A stretch of DNA of 64,000 bases. It comes from Leadbetterella sp964563435 (GTDB lineage Bacteria > Bacteroidota > Bacteroidia > Cytophagales > Spirosomataceae). The stretch's first letter is position 1, and each line of letters starts with the position of its first letter. Both the position numbers and the translations under genes were made by a program. Positions 42,201 through 50,686 of the stretch are shown here, piece by piece. The stretch lies in contig CAZLXI010000003.1 in assembly GCA_964563435.1 (NCBI GenBank), forward strand, positions 109,678 to 173,677, written 5' to 3'. The notes under the pieces were generated by a model that had not been told where the DNA came from, made no database searches, and saw only the letters and a program-made list of their open reading frames with translations.

Positions 42201-45094
42201 TCAGAGGTCGGCCCGTCTCCGAAAACAGAGTTATAGTTAAGATTCAGATTTTGGAGGGTGGCCGGATGGATCTGCGCCACCAGCTGGTTGGCTGTGCCCA
42301 GGGTGGCTAAGGCAGATTTGCCCGGTGTGGGTTTAGGGGTGACCTGCCGATTATTATACGTACCTGTTCCTGTGAAATTCTTTACCGAAGCACTTACAGT
42401 AGCCGCCCAGCTGGTCATTTTTAGAGTGCCGGCAGAAGAGGTAGCTGGAGAAGAATTTTTGGGAGGTAACTTAAGGTCCAGGCTGTATTCCGTGTCTTTG
42501 AAACCTGGCTTACGGGATATGAGGATATGGCGGCCTTCGACCTGGCTGGCGGCAAAATTTCCTTCTTCATCGCTGTAGAATGCTTTTCCACCAGTTTTCC
42601 ATGTCAGGGTGGCATCGGAAACGGGTTCACCATCGGTGCCGATTACCTTACCCACAACGGTTATTAATTCAGCTTTGATAAACAGCGGGTCGATGACTTC
42701 TTTTATTCCGCGCTTTGAAAGATACAGGTCACGGTCATAAACGGTCTCTTTACCTTTATACCGGACCACCACTTCATAAGGCTCCTGAACGGGCAATATG
42801 TTTTCCACCTTAAATTTACCCAGGCTGTCTGTGGCTGTCATTCGCGCATAAATATCCAGCATGAATATAGGAATACCGTTAACCATAGTCATGGAGGGAT
42901 CGCCCGTAGTACCCTTTTTCCTTACCATTACCAGGGCTCCGGCGGCCGGTACTTCCCCCTGCTGTGTCAGCACCCGGCCTTCTACAACAGGCAGGGGTAT
43001 ATTGGCCACAATGGTCTTCGTAAGAGTGGGGACCTGGTCTTTTTCCGTATATTTGAGTCCGTGCTCCGAGGTGCAGAAGAGGTTGATATTATGAATTTTT
43101 TCTTCCGTCCGAAGAATGCCTTCGCCCTCTATCACCACCCGGTAGGCATCGGCAAAACCGTTACTGAAAAAAGCCCTCGGCCAGTAAGCTCCGCTTTTTC
43201 CTATCGCAACCACCTCTGCCGGCTGCCCCGTAAGGCTGTCACGCATCACTTCATTTTTAAGATTCCGATGTGTAGGGTTATTGTAGAACCCCTGCGGTCT
43301 CTCCAGCCTTACGCTTACGGCATCGAGACGGGTGCCTTCCTTGTCTACCACGTTGATTTTTAAGCGGTAGGTTTTTGCCAGCCCCAGCAATTCGCCCATG
43401 TCATATACCCCGTTTTGCTTTTGTACATTGATATCGTAATCGGCAAACTCAAAATAGAGGTTATCTATGGTAAGGTGAACCTGGTAACCGAAAGGGATCT
43501 GGTCACGGTAATCAAGTTCAAAGTTACCTTCAGCATCAGTTGTAGCCTGGCCCAGCAATATCTGGTCAGGCATATTTGAAGGGTTGACATATTGGAAGAG
43601 CGCCGCTAGGGTGTTGTCATTGTTTTTGGCTTTCTTAAGATATAAACTTACCCGGGTGTTGGCCAGCGGAAACCGTTCATCAGCAGCCAGGGCATTAATC
43701 TTCGCCTGGTGCTGTTGCTGTTTGCTGAGTATCCGGTTAATTGACTCCATGGCAGGGATATTGCCGTTAATAAACCCGATAGTAGTCTGGCCTCCGCCCA
43801 AAGTATGGTAAGAGGATGCAGGAGATGGTGCAGTAGAAGCAGACGGAGCTGATTGGGCGCTTACAGGTACCACCTGCCCTGATTTTATGACGGAAGATGC
43901 ATGGGTAAATTCGATGTTGGAGTAGGCAGAGTTCGTGTATGCAGGCGTGGAGGAAGATGAATTCCCTGCCTGGGTACCGGGGGAGAGAACCACCTGGGTG
44001 GCCAGCATAACCGGCTCAAAAACATTTCCGGCCTCGCTTTTCCGGTATGCCCAGATGAGTTTTCCTTTGAAAGTATTTTTTATGAGGTTCCGTATCTCAA
44101 AATCGGGAGTGAATTTTACATTGAGGAGGCCGTCGGTGACGGAACCGGGTTTTTCATTTTTCTTGCGGGTTGTTTTTGCCACATCAGTGAGGAGGGGCTG
44201 GCTGAGTTCTGTAATCTGCGCGCCGTAGGTAAACGCTCTCACTTCACTTCTTCCCTGGTTTTGAAAGGATGTGTTTCCACGGGAATCCACCACGCTTACC
44301 GCCCAGGCATATCTTCGGCCTTTAACAAGGGGCACATCCGCAGGACCGTAAACATATACCGGACTGACCAGCTCCTTCTCAAAAATGGGCGGACTGGTGG
44401 CCGAAAGAAAGGCATCATTGGGATTCCTCTTCGGATCAAACATTTCCACAATTTTTAAGCGGTAGGTAGTGCCCGCCGGGGAGCCGGCCGGCACGGTCCA
44501 GGAGAATATCACATTTTGAATATCCATGGCCTTAACGTTCGTTTCGGCCTGTGGCTGTATCAGTATGGGTGGTTCGGCATTTCGCATGAAAATAGTCATG
44601 CAGCCGGAAGGCTGTTCAGCAGAGAGCGGAATGTTTGTACGGCCGGCACGGTGATCATACGCCCGAACACAAATAGCGTATTCCCCTTCCGGAACGTGCC
44701 GGCTTCGCTGTATTTCTGCCTGGTTAGTACCTACATAAGTGAGGTGGTTCGGATCATACAGGTCCATGATTTCATGGCTGAAGAGCTGTCGTGTTTCCAG
44801 TGGAGCCAGCGTAATGCCGGACGAGGGAACATAATCGGTTCCTGTGAATATGCGTACATTGTTATTCACACCTTTTATGTCTCCACGAAGATAAATCTGC
44901 TGCTCTGTGCGGGTGAGATTCTGCACCGTTACTATCATCTTTCCCGCCCGGTTATTCTGAGAGGGGGCATAATCCATTATATTGGTTGAGTAGGGCCCTG
45001 TAATGTTAAGGGTTACACGCACAATAGCGGGATTCTGAGCCCATGCGGTCAGCGTTAAAAAGGAAAGAAGCAGAGATAAAAGTTTATTTTTCAT
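39212..45094 (-). CDS. 1960-residue secreted multidomain protein, TANFOR-like N-terminus
   Basis: 1960 residues starting with a signal peptide (MKNKLLSLLLSFLTLTAWAQ). The first ~330 residues (NITGPYSTNIMDYAPSQNN, EGEYAICVRAYDHRAG, RRYAWAVSVVDSRG) resemble the Bacteroidota proteins annotated as TANFOR-domain. Residues about 490-1160 hold several carboxypeptidase-regulatory-like beta sandwiches (GRVLTQQGEVPAAGALVMVR, GKVIGTDGEPVSDATLTWKT, GRVTAQGSPLSGAEVVVEG, DESGNYVLTGVPEGEYTLL). From about 1170 to 1900 the protein is beta-rich with recurring LxLxGLxIN and GGKFRLNIP-like strands. A stretch at about 1901-1937 holds eight cysteines (CDGGC, GGCFNAC, GCRVCPIPCGFKIC). No sorting domain is seen. It lies 4 bp after the barrel gene and 2 bp before the next, so it is co-transcribed with both. 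Confidence 0.85.
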   Translation of the reverse strand: MKNKLLSLLLSFLTLTAWAQNPAIVRVTLNITGPYSTNIMDYAPSQNNRAGKMIVTVQNLTRTEQQIYLRGDIKGVNNNVRIFTGTDYVPSSGITLAPLETRQLFSHEIMDLYDPNHLTYVGTNQAEIQRSRHVPEGEYAICVRAYDHRAGRTNIPLSAEQPSGCMTIFMRNAEPPILIQPQAETNVKAMDIQNVIFSWTVPAGSPAGTTYRLKIVEMFDPKRNPNDAFLSATSPPIFEKELVSPVYVYGPADVPLVKGRRYAWAVSVVDSRGNTSFQNQGRSEVRAFTYGAQITELSQPLLTDVAKTTRKKNEKPGSVTDGLLNVKFTPDFEIRNLIKNTFKGKLIWAYRKSEAGNVFEPVMLATQVVLSPGTQAGNSSSSTPAYTNSAYSNIEFTHASSVIKSGQVVPVSAQSAPSASTAPSPASSYHTLGGGQTTIGFINGNIPAMESINRILSKQQQHQAKINALAADERFPLANTRVSLYLKKAKNNDNTLAALFQYVNPSNMPDQILLGQATTDAEGNFELDYRDQIPFGYQVHLTIDNLYFEFADYDINVQKQNGVYDMGELLGLAKTYRLKINVVDKEGTRLDAVSVRLERPQGFYNNPTHRNLKNEVMRDSLTGQPAEVVAIGKSGAYWPRAFFSNGFADAYRVVIEGEGILRTEEKIHNINLFCTSEHGLKYTEKDQVPTLTKTIVANIPLPVVEGRVLTQQGEVPAAGALVMVRKKGTTGDPSMTMVNGIPIFMLDIYARMTATDSLGKFKVENILPVQEPYEVVVRYKGKETVYDRDLYLSKRGIKEVIDPLFIKAELITVVGKVIGTDGEPVSDATLTWKTGGKAFYSDEEGNFAASQVEGRHILISRKPGFKDTEYSLDLKLPPKNSSPATSSAGTLKMTSWAATVSASVKNFTGTGTYNNRQVTPKPTPGKSALATLGTANQLVAQIHPATLQNLNLNYNSVFGDGPTSDAVSSGHVIVMSNFYVKVTVKDHTTNAPVPNADVKAEGSLLGFKTNATGTTIVENVPGGDAALIVSGPPGSFYATLKADLAIDASKDTLEVEVRLKAGSQAKGRVTAQGSPLSGAEVVVEGLEHIQTLSDESGNYVLTGVPEGEYTLLASKEGLLGDRKSQNFKVNEAATLNFNLTDPGFNASSLLGFKLVLNKSEQGANANEFIISGELRDIPDNPVYKLAENQGFRIKFTNKTIVKDGNKIYPKDNELVTDLSEIRLKAFDFLAVTLKNPSGIRLRAVAGSNKTQGELIGEGSIDLGRTFSSLTGLDLPEVSLKIKSGSDNTIAPVTSNGALALTSLGISGNTEGWKIYGVKLIPDLANSKIDKEGINFKGKIRIEGVPLLSNQELNLTGLTINRRGEIKNVAVNLNPAPTLSLVNWKLKLTGVQINQYGLRLTGDLDVPIPSSANAKIGVRELGINGSSLSGGTFLLPAAGIDIFSLVKFKTTPGRDFSFQKLSGANHYRFVGAGTIELPKWINQKIELDNFSIATNGDFSVIARTDIEVDFAGMAKLGITKFGFDSRTTAITVGGKFRLNIPMFGAGAAGTLHYRKGFAPRMDDLGINFNLMSAIALEAQLRFNDTEFRGKGGLKLAGMTGIGLEFWYIKPGGSQGNKPRVGAQFMANMKIPIGVVNLDRLSGGFDFDFAKNIYSINAGGRITFAPDPYGVVSVDPLRVTITSTPQGPIFQGDAGVKVLDAWTVGSAQLKLDFAKKQFFIDGKFGAGFNLVKGVKVESQSGVHLELYTGTGSNYWFVSGYSRTEIFSILKSNVTIAAGWNIPRNSHESLRDIPDYVLTNGRLYGGYFGTNSSIKLGPYSLTFIDLATVSAWYNNYARCEVFANFKSPAFGFKAASGWSAGGSVDVWGIGKIASADIGLSGSIQGYYNSDSWGVSGDLAGHIRGHIGCDGGCNFITWGGCFNACIVGCRVCPIPCGFKICASAYARASYDSNDGLKINLSLSK

Positions 45095-45098
45095 AGCG

Positions 45099-46775
45099 TT
45101 AAAAACTAAATGTGTATCCTAATTCACCTGTGATCTCTGAAAAGCGGATGGCATCCTCCACGCCCTCCCGGGTGGTGGTATTATTGAGCGAGTTGATTCT
45201 CAGGTTTACCCGATGGCCTTTTAAAGGCAGGTAACTGACATTTCCGCCCAGGTTAAGAATATTACCTTTTGCTTCTGTCATATTACTCTGTATCCAGCTG
45301 TTGATGGTACTGACCATCAGTTTGTTTTTAAGGAATGCTTTGGAGGCACCCAAAGAAGCCCCCTGGTTAGTCACATCGCCCGTACTCACCTTATTCAGTG
45401 TATAGTTTAGTCCTGAAGTAAGGGTCAGCCCCAGTGAGTTGAAAGTAAGGTTGTAGCTCAGAAAGGCCACTGACGAGCTGATATCATTATTCTGCTGTGT
45501 ATCTTCATTAAGATCCTTCAGGTTACTCTGGTTAAATGAAAGCAGAACCACCTGCGTGTTTTTCTGCCCGGCGAGGATCAGGCGGGGGGAAAGAGAGAGG
45601 TTGCTGTTGGTCTGGGCCAGAAGATAGCGATTTTCAATCAGGGCTACGGTAGGTTCTGAATTGGTACTGAAATTACTGTAATTGGCATCTACCCCGAATT
45701 TGTCTGTAAAATCCCAGGTAAGATTAGCCATACTGATCACTCTTCTTGTACTGGCCTGCTTTAATTTTTTCTGGTTATCTTCCTGAACCCCGATACTCCC
45801 GTTAAACCTGAGGCGCCCTTTTAAAACATTAAATGAGGGGCTTAAGGTTATATTCCGGAGATCGTTCTGGAAAAAATAGGCCCCCATGGAGATGAAATTC
45901 GGATCTACGTATCTGTAGGTGCCGGTAATGCCGAAATTTTTACTTTTATAACCCACACCACCACTGTAAGCCATAAAATATTCACTGGTAGCGTTCAGCT
46001 TCATGATTTTTTGAAGCGATTTCACTATTTCAACGGAAGAATCCACCTCTATGCCGGAGTGAATGTCTTTGGTGTAAATGCTAAGGCCGGCATCAGCAAA
46101 GACAAACAGGCCGCCACTTATTTTAATCCGGAAATCAGCACCGAGAACGGTATTGGCAGCTGGCCTCAGAGCACTGGAGTCACTTACGCCTTTAAAATGC
46201 TTCTCCGAATCTTTAGCACTTAATACACTAAGATTTACAAAGCTGTGTTCTGTACCATATCCTACTTTTACGGCGGTGCCGTAACGGGAAAAGCTGTAAG
46301 GTTGGACGGCGCCCGTGGTGGTATCTATGGTAGTAGCCCTGTTCAGTCTGCCGGTCATAAATCCAAACCGGAATTTGCCCGGCTGAAGCTCCAATCCTCC
46401 GCCCAGAAGGGTATGGCCTGCGAGGGTGTACGGCGAAAAGCTGACGTTACGGTAACCGCCATGCAGGGTGATCCATTTATAGGTGGGGCTGAGGCCAAAC
46501 TGGTTAAAAGGTTGTGAGAATGAGCGGTCCTGTTCGCTGAATGTAAATGACACGGGGATAGTTATGCCGTAAACGGACAGAATAGGGGTTCCTGAAATTA
46601 TATATGAGAAGGGGCTTCGCCTTGCAGCTATACCGTTGGCACTGTAGCCAATGGTTCTGATATCCAGGGAACCATTGATCTTAAACGGTTTTTGGTTTTT
46701 AATCTGGGTAAGGTCCTGAGATCTGGCCTGAAAAAAAGCAAACAGTAAATAAAGAATGTAGAGTTTATTTTTCAT
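45099..46775 (-). CDS. outer-membrane beta-barrel protein of the surface cluster
   Basis: 558 residues from the ATG at 46775, which begins a signal peptide (MKNKLYILYLLFAFFQARSQ) and lies close to the predicted promoter; the longer in-frame start at 46856 would precede that promoter. The mature protein is entirely alternating beta pattern (SLDIRTIGYSANGIAARRSP, TYKWITLHGGYRNVSFSPYT, LTLTSGLNYTLNK) and ends in GELGYTFSF, the aromatic ending of outer-membrane barrels. Family not identified. First gene of the operon, 4 bp before the giant gene; it may be its export pore or membrane anchor, by position only. Confidence 0.8.
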   Translation of the reverse strand: MKNKLYILYLLFAFFQARSQDLTQIKNQKPFKINGSLDIRTIGYSANGIAARRSPFSYIISGTPILSVYGITIPVSFTFSEQDRSFSQPFNQFGLSPTYKWITLHGGYRNVSFSPYTLAGHTLLGGGLELQPGKFRFGFMTGRLNRATTIDTTTGAVQPYSFSRYGTAVKVGYGTEHSFVNLSVLSAKDSEKHFKGVSDSSALRPAANTVLGADFRIKISGGLFVFADAGLSIYTKDIHSGIEVDSSVEIVKSLQKIMKLNATSEYFMAYSGGVGYKSKNFGITGTYRYVDPNFISMGAYFFQNDLRNITLSPSFNVLKGRLRFNGSIGVQEDNQKKLKQASTRRVISMANLTWDFTDKFGVDANYSNFSTNSEPTVALIENRYLLAQTNSNLSLSPRLILAGQKNTQVVLLSFNQSNLKDLNEDTQQNNDISSSVAFLSYNLTFNSLGLTLTSGLNYTLNKVSTGDVTNQGASLGASKAFLKNKLMVSTINSWIQSNMTEAKGNILNLGGNVSYLPLKGHRVNLRINSLNNTTTREGVEDAIRFSEITGELGYTFSF

Positions 46776-46853
46776 GGCATGCCTCTTTAGAATATAATAA
46801 AGCCGGTTTCTGAATGGCGTGTAAACAAACAGGCCGGGGTTGGAATAATCAGA

Positions 46854-46884
46854 CAAAATTATCCTTCCGATATAGGGGGGACAA
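46854..46884 (-). promoter_or_regulatory. promoter of the four-gene surface operon
   Basis: On the minus strand TTG (46882-46884), 20 bp, then TAATTTTG (46854-46861), matching the Bacteroidota TTTG-N19/20-TAnnTTTG form. Transcription would start near 46848, leaving a leader of about 73 nt before the ATG at 46775. Confidence 0.6.
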
Positions 46885-46892
46885 TACCAAAA

Positions 46893-46944
46893 AAGGTGTA
46901 AAATGACCTTTCTAGTATAGAAAATACCTTTTTCGGGGTATTTT
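46893..46944. promoter_or_regulatory. dyad symmetries between the divergent promoters
   Basis: AAAATACC (46921-46928) and GGTATTTT (46937-46944) are perfect 8-base arms with an 8-nt spacer; a second, smaller dyad AAGGT...ACCTT lies at about 46893-46910. Both are upstream of the two divergent promoters, positions suited to the LuxR-type regulator encoded at 49949. Confidence 0.45.
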
Positions 46945-46961
46945 TAATTGATTTTTCAGGA

Positions 46962-46969
46962 TATTTTTG
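46962..46969 (+). promoter_or_regulatory. -7 element of the sensor kinase promoter
   Basis: TATTTTTG followed by C, matching TAnnTTTG. A TTTG at the -33 position is not seen, as expected if this promoter needs an activator. Transcription would start near 46975, about 17 nt before the ATG at 46992. Confidence 0.5.
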
Positions 46970-46991
46970 CACTTTACTATGAGCCTTGACA

Positions 46992-49952
46992 ATGAAAGCC
47001 GTTTTCTATCTTGTCCTTATTTTGCTGTGTTCCTTCCCGGCTACCGGACAGAAAGCGCCTGCATTGCTTTTTAACCACCTTGATTATCGTAGCGGCTTAT
47101 CGGATCCCGATATTCAGTGTCTTTATTCCGATCATCTGGGTTTTTTGTGGATAGGCACTCACAACGGACTCAACCGTTTTGACGGCCAGAACTGTGTCAG
47201 CTTTGAAGATAAACCGGGTGAAAGCTCACATCTTCAGGGGAACTTCATTGGTAAGATCATGCAGGACAAGCGGGGAGATTTGCTGATCGGTACGCAGAAA
47301 GGGTTGTCAAGGTACAATTATTCTACAGGTACTTTCCATTATTTTCCTTATGAGGCAGCGCAATATTATTACGCTCATCCCTTCTTTGTGGATAAAGAAA
47401 ATAAAATCTGGAGTAACATAGGATGGCAGGTAATGACTATAGATACGGCATTCCGTTTTATAACTGACAAAACCAATGGCCGAGGTTATGTGGGCTCCTT
47501 TTTAAAAGACCAGCCAAACTGGTTCATAACCAATGCTTCACATAGAGGATTGTTCGTTCATGAGCTCGGCGACGGTGAAATAAAGCATAGTAAGGCCTAT
47601 TTTACAGAAAGTTTTCCCTTGAAAGTTTCCGACGTATATATTTCTTCTGATAGTCTGGTCTGGGTTGCTTCTGACAAAGGTCTGGTACAACTTAACCCTC
47701 GTTCGGGCAGTTACGAAGTGATGGACCCCGGGGTAAACATAACCTGTATCTATCCCTACAAAGACAGGTTGCTGCTGGGGACCAATGGAAAAGGACTTCG
47801 TATTTTTGATACTGCAGGTTCCAGGATTATTGGTGAATACAGGCATGAACGCAATAACCCGTATAGTCTTTCAGGTGACCATATTCACCGGATACTGGTG
47901 GATAATAACGATAATCTATTTGTTGCCGTTGCCGGTAAGGGCTTAGACTATACCAACATTAATCAGGTGATCTTTTCTCATCAGCTTAAGAAGGAAGAAG
48001 CTATGCGTGAAAAGGTGGATAATAACATCAACAGTATTTATCAGCCCGGTAACGGTGAAATATGGTGTGCCAGCGGTACAGATGGAATCCTTGTGCTTGA
48101 CAGCAGTACGTATAAAATCAAAAAGCATCTTCTTAAAGGAAAGGGAATAAATAAAATCATTGATCTGGGAGAAAAGGCTGCCATTATTGAATTGAAAGAT
48201 CTCAGTTACCTGCTCTATGATCAGAAAGTGGGGAGATTTTCACACTTCTCCCCCGGTTTTTTCCCGGGTGCAGCGATACATGCGGTAAGAGACAGAGATC
48301 AAACATTGCTTTATTCTGCCCAGGGCGCGGCCCGTTTCGTGCCGGGAAGATCACCCGAGTTGATGAAAATTCTTAATGCTACCGTTCAATGGAGTAATAT
48401 CAGCCATATATGCTTTTTGTCCGAAGATGAAATTCTGGTGCAGACTTATTATACGTCTCTTTTTCTTGCCAGCCGGGAGGGTACAGACTTTAGGGTAACG
48501 CGGGAAGTGAGCCGTACCCCTTTTAATATCAATGCATCTGTAAAGGTAGGAAGTAAAATATACCTCGCTACTACTTCAGGGCTTAAAGTTTTTAACATCA
48601 GGGAGCGTCGCCTGGAGGATGAAACCTTTCTGCCGGCGTATTGTTCAGGGATAGTAGCCAGAGGTACAGATCAGCTTTGGGTAAGTTCCAACAACGGCCT
48701 TTATCAGTTAATTTTGAGTTCGGGAGAGCTCCGGCATTTTACGGAATCTGACGGCCTTCAGGGTGCCGTGTTTAATCCGGGCACACTTATGACCCTGCAA
48801 AATGGCAGGCTGATCGTTGCGGGCAGTAACGGTCTAAATACGTTTGTTCCTGAAAATCTCAGGGGCAAAACCGAAATCATAAAGGCTTATATTACAAACA
48901 TGAGCATCAATGATCATCCTTATACCCGCCTCAATCCGATGGTCGTAAAGGAGTTGTCTCTCGGGCATCGTTCCAATACCCTTTCGTTCCAGATTACACC
49001 ACTGGATTTTAAGAGCGGGAAGTACCGGAAAATGACTTATCAGATGCTTGGTTACGATGATGAGCCGGTAGAAGTAACCGGTATATCCGACATCCGATAT
49101 ACCCGGATGCCTCCGGGGAATTACCGACTGAGGATTAGCGTGGACGGAAATCCGGAAGCTTCCTTCCTGGCTATCCGGATCCGCTCGCCTTTCTGGCAGA
49201 CCCGCTGGTTTATGGTGATGAGTATTTTGAGCCTGGCCGGTCTGACCGTACTCATTACCCTGCTTTTCGGAAGGTGGGTAAAAAACAGTCAGCTTGAAAA
49301 ACTAAGAATCATGATCAACTCCCAGGAAGAAGAAAGAAAGCGCATCGCCGTGGACCTGCACGATGATCTGGGCGGCCGTTTATCTTCCCTGAAAATGTTT
49401 ATGCAGGCTACCGGTAAAGGCATTTCGCCGGAATACAGGGAATCTTTCCGTGAAACCACCGGCCTGCTGGATGAAGCCATTTCAGAGCTTAGAAATATCC
49501 TGTTTAATCTCAGTCCGAAAACCCTGGATGAAAATGGTCTGGAGGCCGCACTGAAAGATCTTGCCGGAAACATCGAACGGATCACCTCCTTAAAGATAGA
49601 AACCAATATCGATACACAAAGAGCAGCTATCGGGAAGGCCGTTCAATATGCCGTTTACAGGATTTGCCAGGAACTCATCAATAATACCCTGAAACACTCG
49701 GGTGCTACGGAGGCTTTTATTTCATTGGTCAAGCGGGAAGATGAATTGGTTTTGCTGTACGAAGATAACGGGAGAGGTTTCGATGCCGGTGAAGTAAAAG
49801 AAGGATATGGCCTTACTAACCTGAAAACCCATGCTCTGGCTATTTACAGTGAACTGACCATCGACAGCATACCGGGCAAAGGCACAGCCGTAACGCTGAT
49901 CATTCCCGGACATGCCATTTCTTTTAAACCCTCTAAAAAAACCGGAATATGA
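46992..49952 (+). CDS. Reg_prop/Y_Y_Y sensor histidine kinase
   Basis: 986 residues. A signal peptide or anchor (MKAVFYLVLILLCSFPATGQ) leads into a periplasmic double beta-propeller of two-component regulator propeller repeats (DIQCLYSDHLGFLWIGTHNG is the first; NNGLYQL near 570), then a Y_Y_Y domain (KMTYQMLGYDDEPV near 680; PPGNYRLRISVDG), one transmembrane helix near 745-765 (VMSILSLAGLTVLITLLFG), a HisKA_3 dimerisation domain with EERKRIAVDLHDDLGGRLSS holding the phosphorylated histidine, and a HATPase with QELINNTLKHSG and EDNGRGFD plus GYGLTNLKTHA. Start: ATG at 46992, two codons after an in-frame TTG. Its stop overlaps the regulator start by 4 bp. Divergent from the surface operon, which it probably controls. 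Confidence 0.93.
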   Translation: MKAVFYLVLILLCSFPATGQKAPALLFNHLDYRSGLSDPDIQCLYSDHLGFLWIGTHNGLNRFDGQNCVSFEDKPGESSHLQGNFIGKIMQDKRGDLLIGTQKGLSRYNYSTGTFHYFPYEAAQYYYAHPFFVDKENKIWSNIGWQVMTIDTAFRFITDKTNGRGYVGSFLKDQPNWFITNASHRGLFVHELGDGEIKHSKAYFTESFPLKVSDVYISSDSLVWVASDKGLVQLNPRSGSYEVMDPGVNITCIYPYKDRLLLGTNGKGLRIFDTAGSRIIGEYRHERNNPYSLSGDHIHRILVDNNDNLFVAVAGKGLDYTNINQVIFSHQLKKEEAMREKVDNNINSIYQPGNGEIWCASGTDGILVLDSSTYKIKKHLLKGKGINKIIDLGEKAAIIELKDLSYLLYDQKVGRFSHFSPGFFPGAAIHAVRDRDQTLLYSAQGAARFVPGRSPELMKILNATVQWSNISHICFLSEDEILVQTYYTSLFLASREGTDFRVTREVSRTPFNINASVKVGSKIYLATTSGLKVFNIRERRLEDETFLPAYCSGIVARGTDQLWVSSNNGLYQLILSSGELRHFTESDGLQGAVFNPGTLMTLQNGRLIVAGSNGLNTFVPENLRGKTEIIKAYITNMSINDHPYTRLNPMVVKELSLGHRSNTLSFQITPLDFKSGKYRKMTYQMLGYDDEPVEVTGISDIRYTRMPPGNYRLRISVDGNPEASFLAIRIRSPFWQTRWFMVMSILSLAGLTVLITLLFGRWVKNSQLEKLRIMINSQEEERKRIAVDLHDDLGGRLSSLKMFMQATGKGISPEYRESFRETTGLLDEAISELRNILFNLSPKTLDENGLEAALKDLAGNIERITSLKIETNIDTQRAAIGKAVQYAVYRICQELINNTLKHSGATEAFISLVKREDELVLLYEDNGRGFDAGEVKEGYGLTNLKTHALAIYSELTIDSIPGKGTAVTLIIPGHAISFKPSKKTGI

Positions 49953-50587
49953 TAAAAATACTGATTGCCGACGATCACACCATGTTTATTAACGGGCTTA
50001 AAATGCTGCTGGCTTCCGAAAACCGGTATGAGGTAGTGGCGGTAGCAGCTAACGGTCAGGAAGTGCTGTCAGCACTTGAGGAAACCGCAGCGGATGTGAT
50101 CCTGATGGATGTTAATATGCCCTTATTGAACGGCTACCAGACCACTTTTCAGGTACGCGAACTATACCCGGAAGTAAAAATAATTATCCTTTCTATGCTG
50201 GCTGACGAACGAAGCGTTACCAAGCTCCTGGAAGCCGGGGCCCACGGCTACCTGTTTAAGAATGCTGATGAAGAAGAGCTTTTTCAAGCATTGGAAACCG
50301 TTTGGGCGGGCCAGATCTATATCACCAGGGAAATCAGGGATAAGGTCTGCCTTTCCCGGAAGAATGCTTCTGCCGGTGAGGAAGTTATCCAACTCTCCAG
50401 TCGTGAGATAGATATTGCGCGGCTGATCATGGAAGGATACACGAATACTGAAATTTCCGACAAACTCTTCATCAGCGTTCGTACCGCGGAAACCCACCGC
50501 AAAAACATTTTAGCCAAGCTCAATCTTAAAAATACGGCCTCGCTGGTGAAATACCTGATGGACAATAAGCCGTTTCTCGGCTTGTAG
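49949..50587 (+). CDS. LuxR/NarL-type response regulator
   Basis: 212 residues. The receiver domain has the acidic pair in ILIADDHTMFINGL, phospho-accepting aspartate in VILMDVNMPLLNG near residue 55 and conserved lysine in YLFKNADEEE near 105. The C-terminal helix-turn-helix is LuxR type (LSSREIDIARLIMEGYTNTE, SDKLFISVRTAETHRKNILA). It starts in the ATGA overlap with the kinase gene, so the two are translationally coupled partners. The likely target is the divergent operon and possibly its own promoter. Confidence 0.94.
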   Translation: MIKILIADDHTMFINGLKMLLASENRYEVVAVAANGQEVLSALEETAADVILMDVNMPLLNGYQTTFQVRELYPEVKIIILSMLADERSVTKLLEAGAHGYLFKNADEEELFQALETVWAGQIYITREIRDKVCLSRKNASAGEEVIQLSSREIDIARLIMEGYTNTEISDKLFISVRTAETHRKNILAKLNLKNTASLVKYLMDNKPFLGL

Positions 50588-50589
50588 AA

Positions 50590-50614
50590 ATGGGGTGTGG
50601 TAGCAGCACCCCAT
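50590..50614 (+). terminator. hairpin after the response regulator
   Basis: ATGGGGTG and CACCCCAT pair perfectly across 9 nt, three bases after the stop. No T run follows, so it is a weak candidate terminator. Confidence 0.45.
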
Positions 50615-50686
50615 CCAAAAATGCAATCCTGGGATAATACTCATAGTTTTTTTTACTAACTTGGTGAGCAATAACCCTGTTATAAA

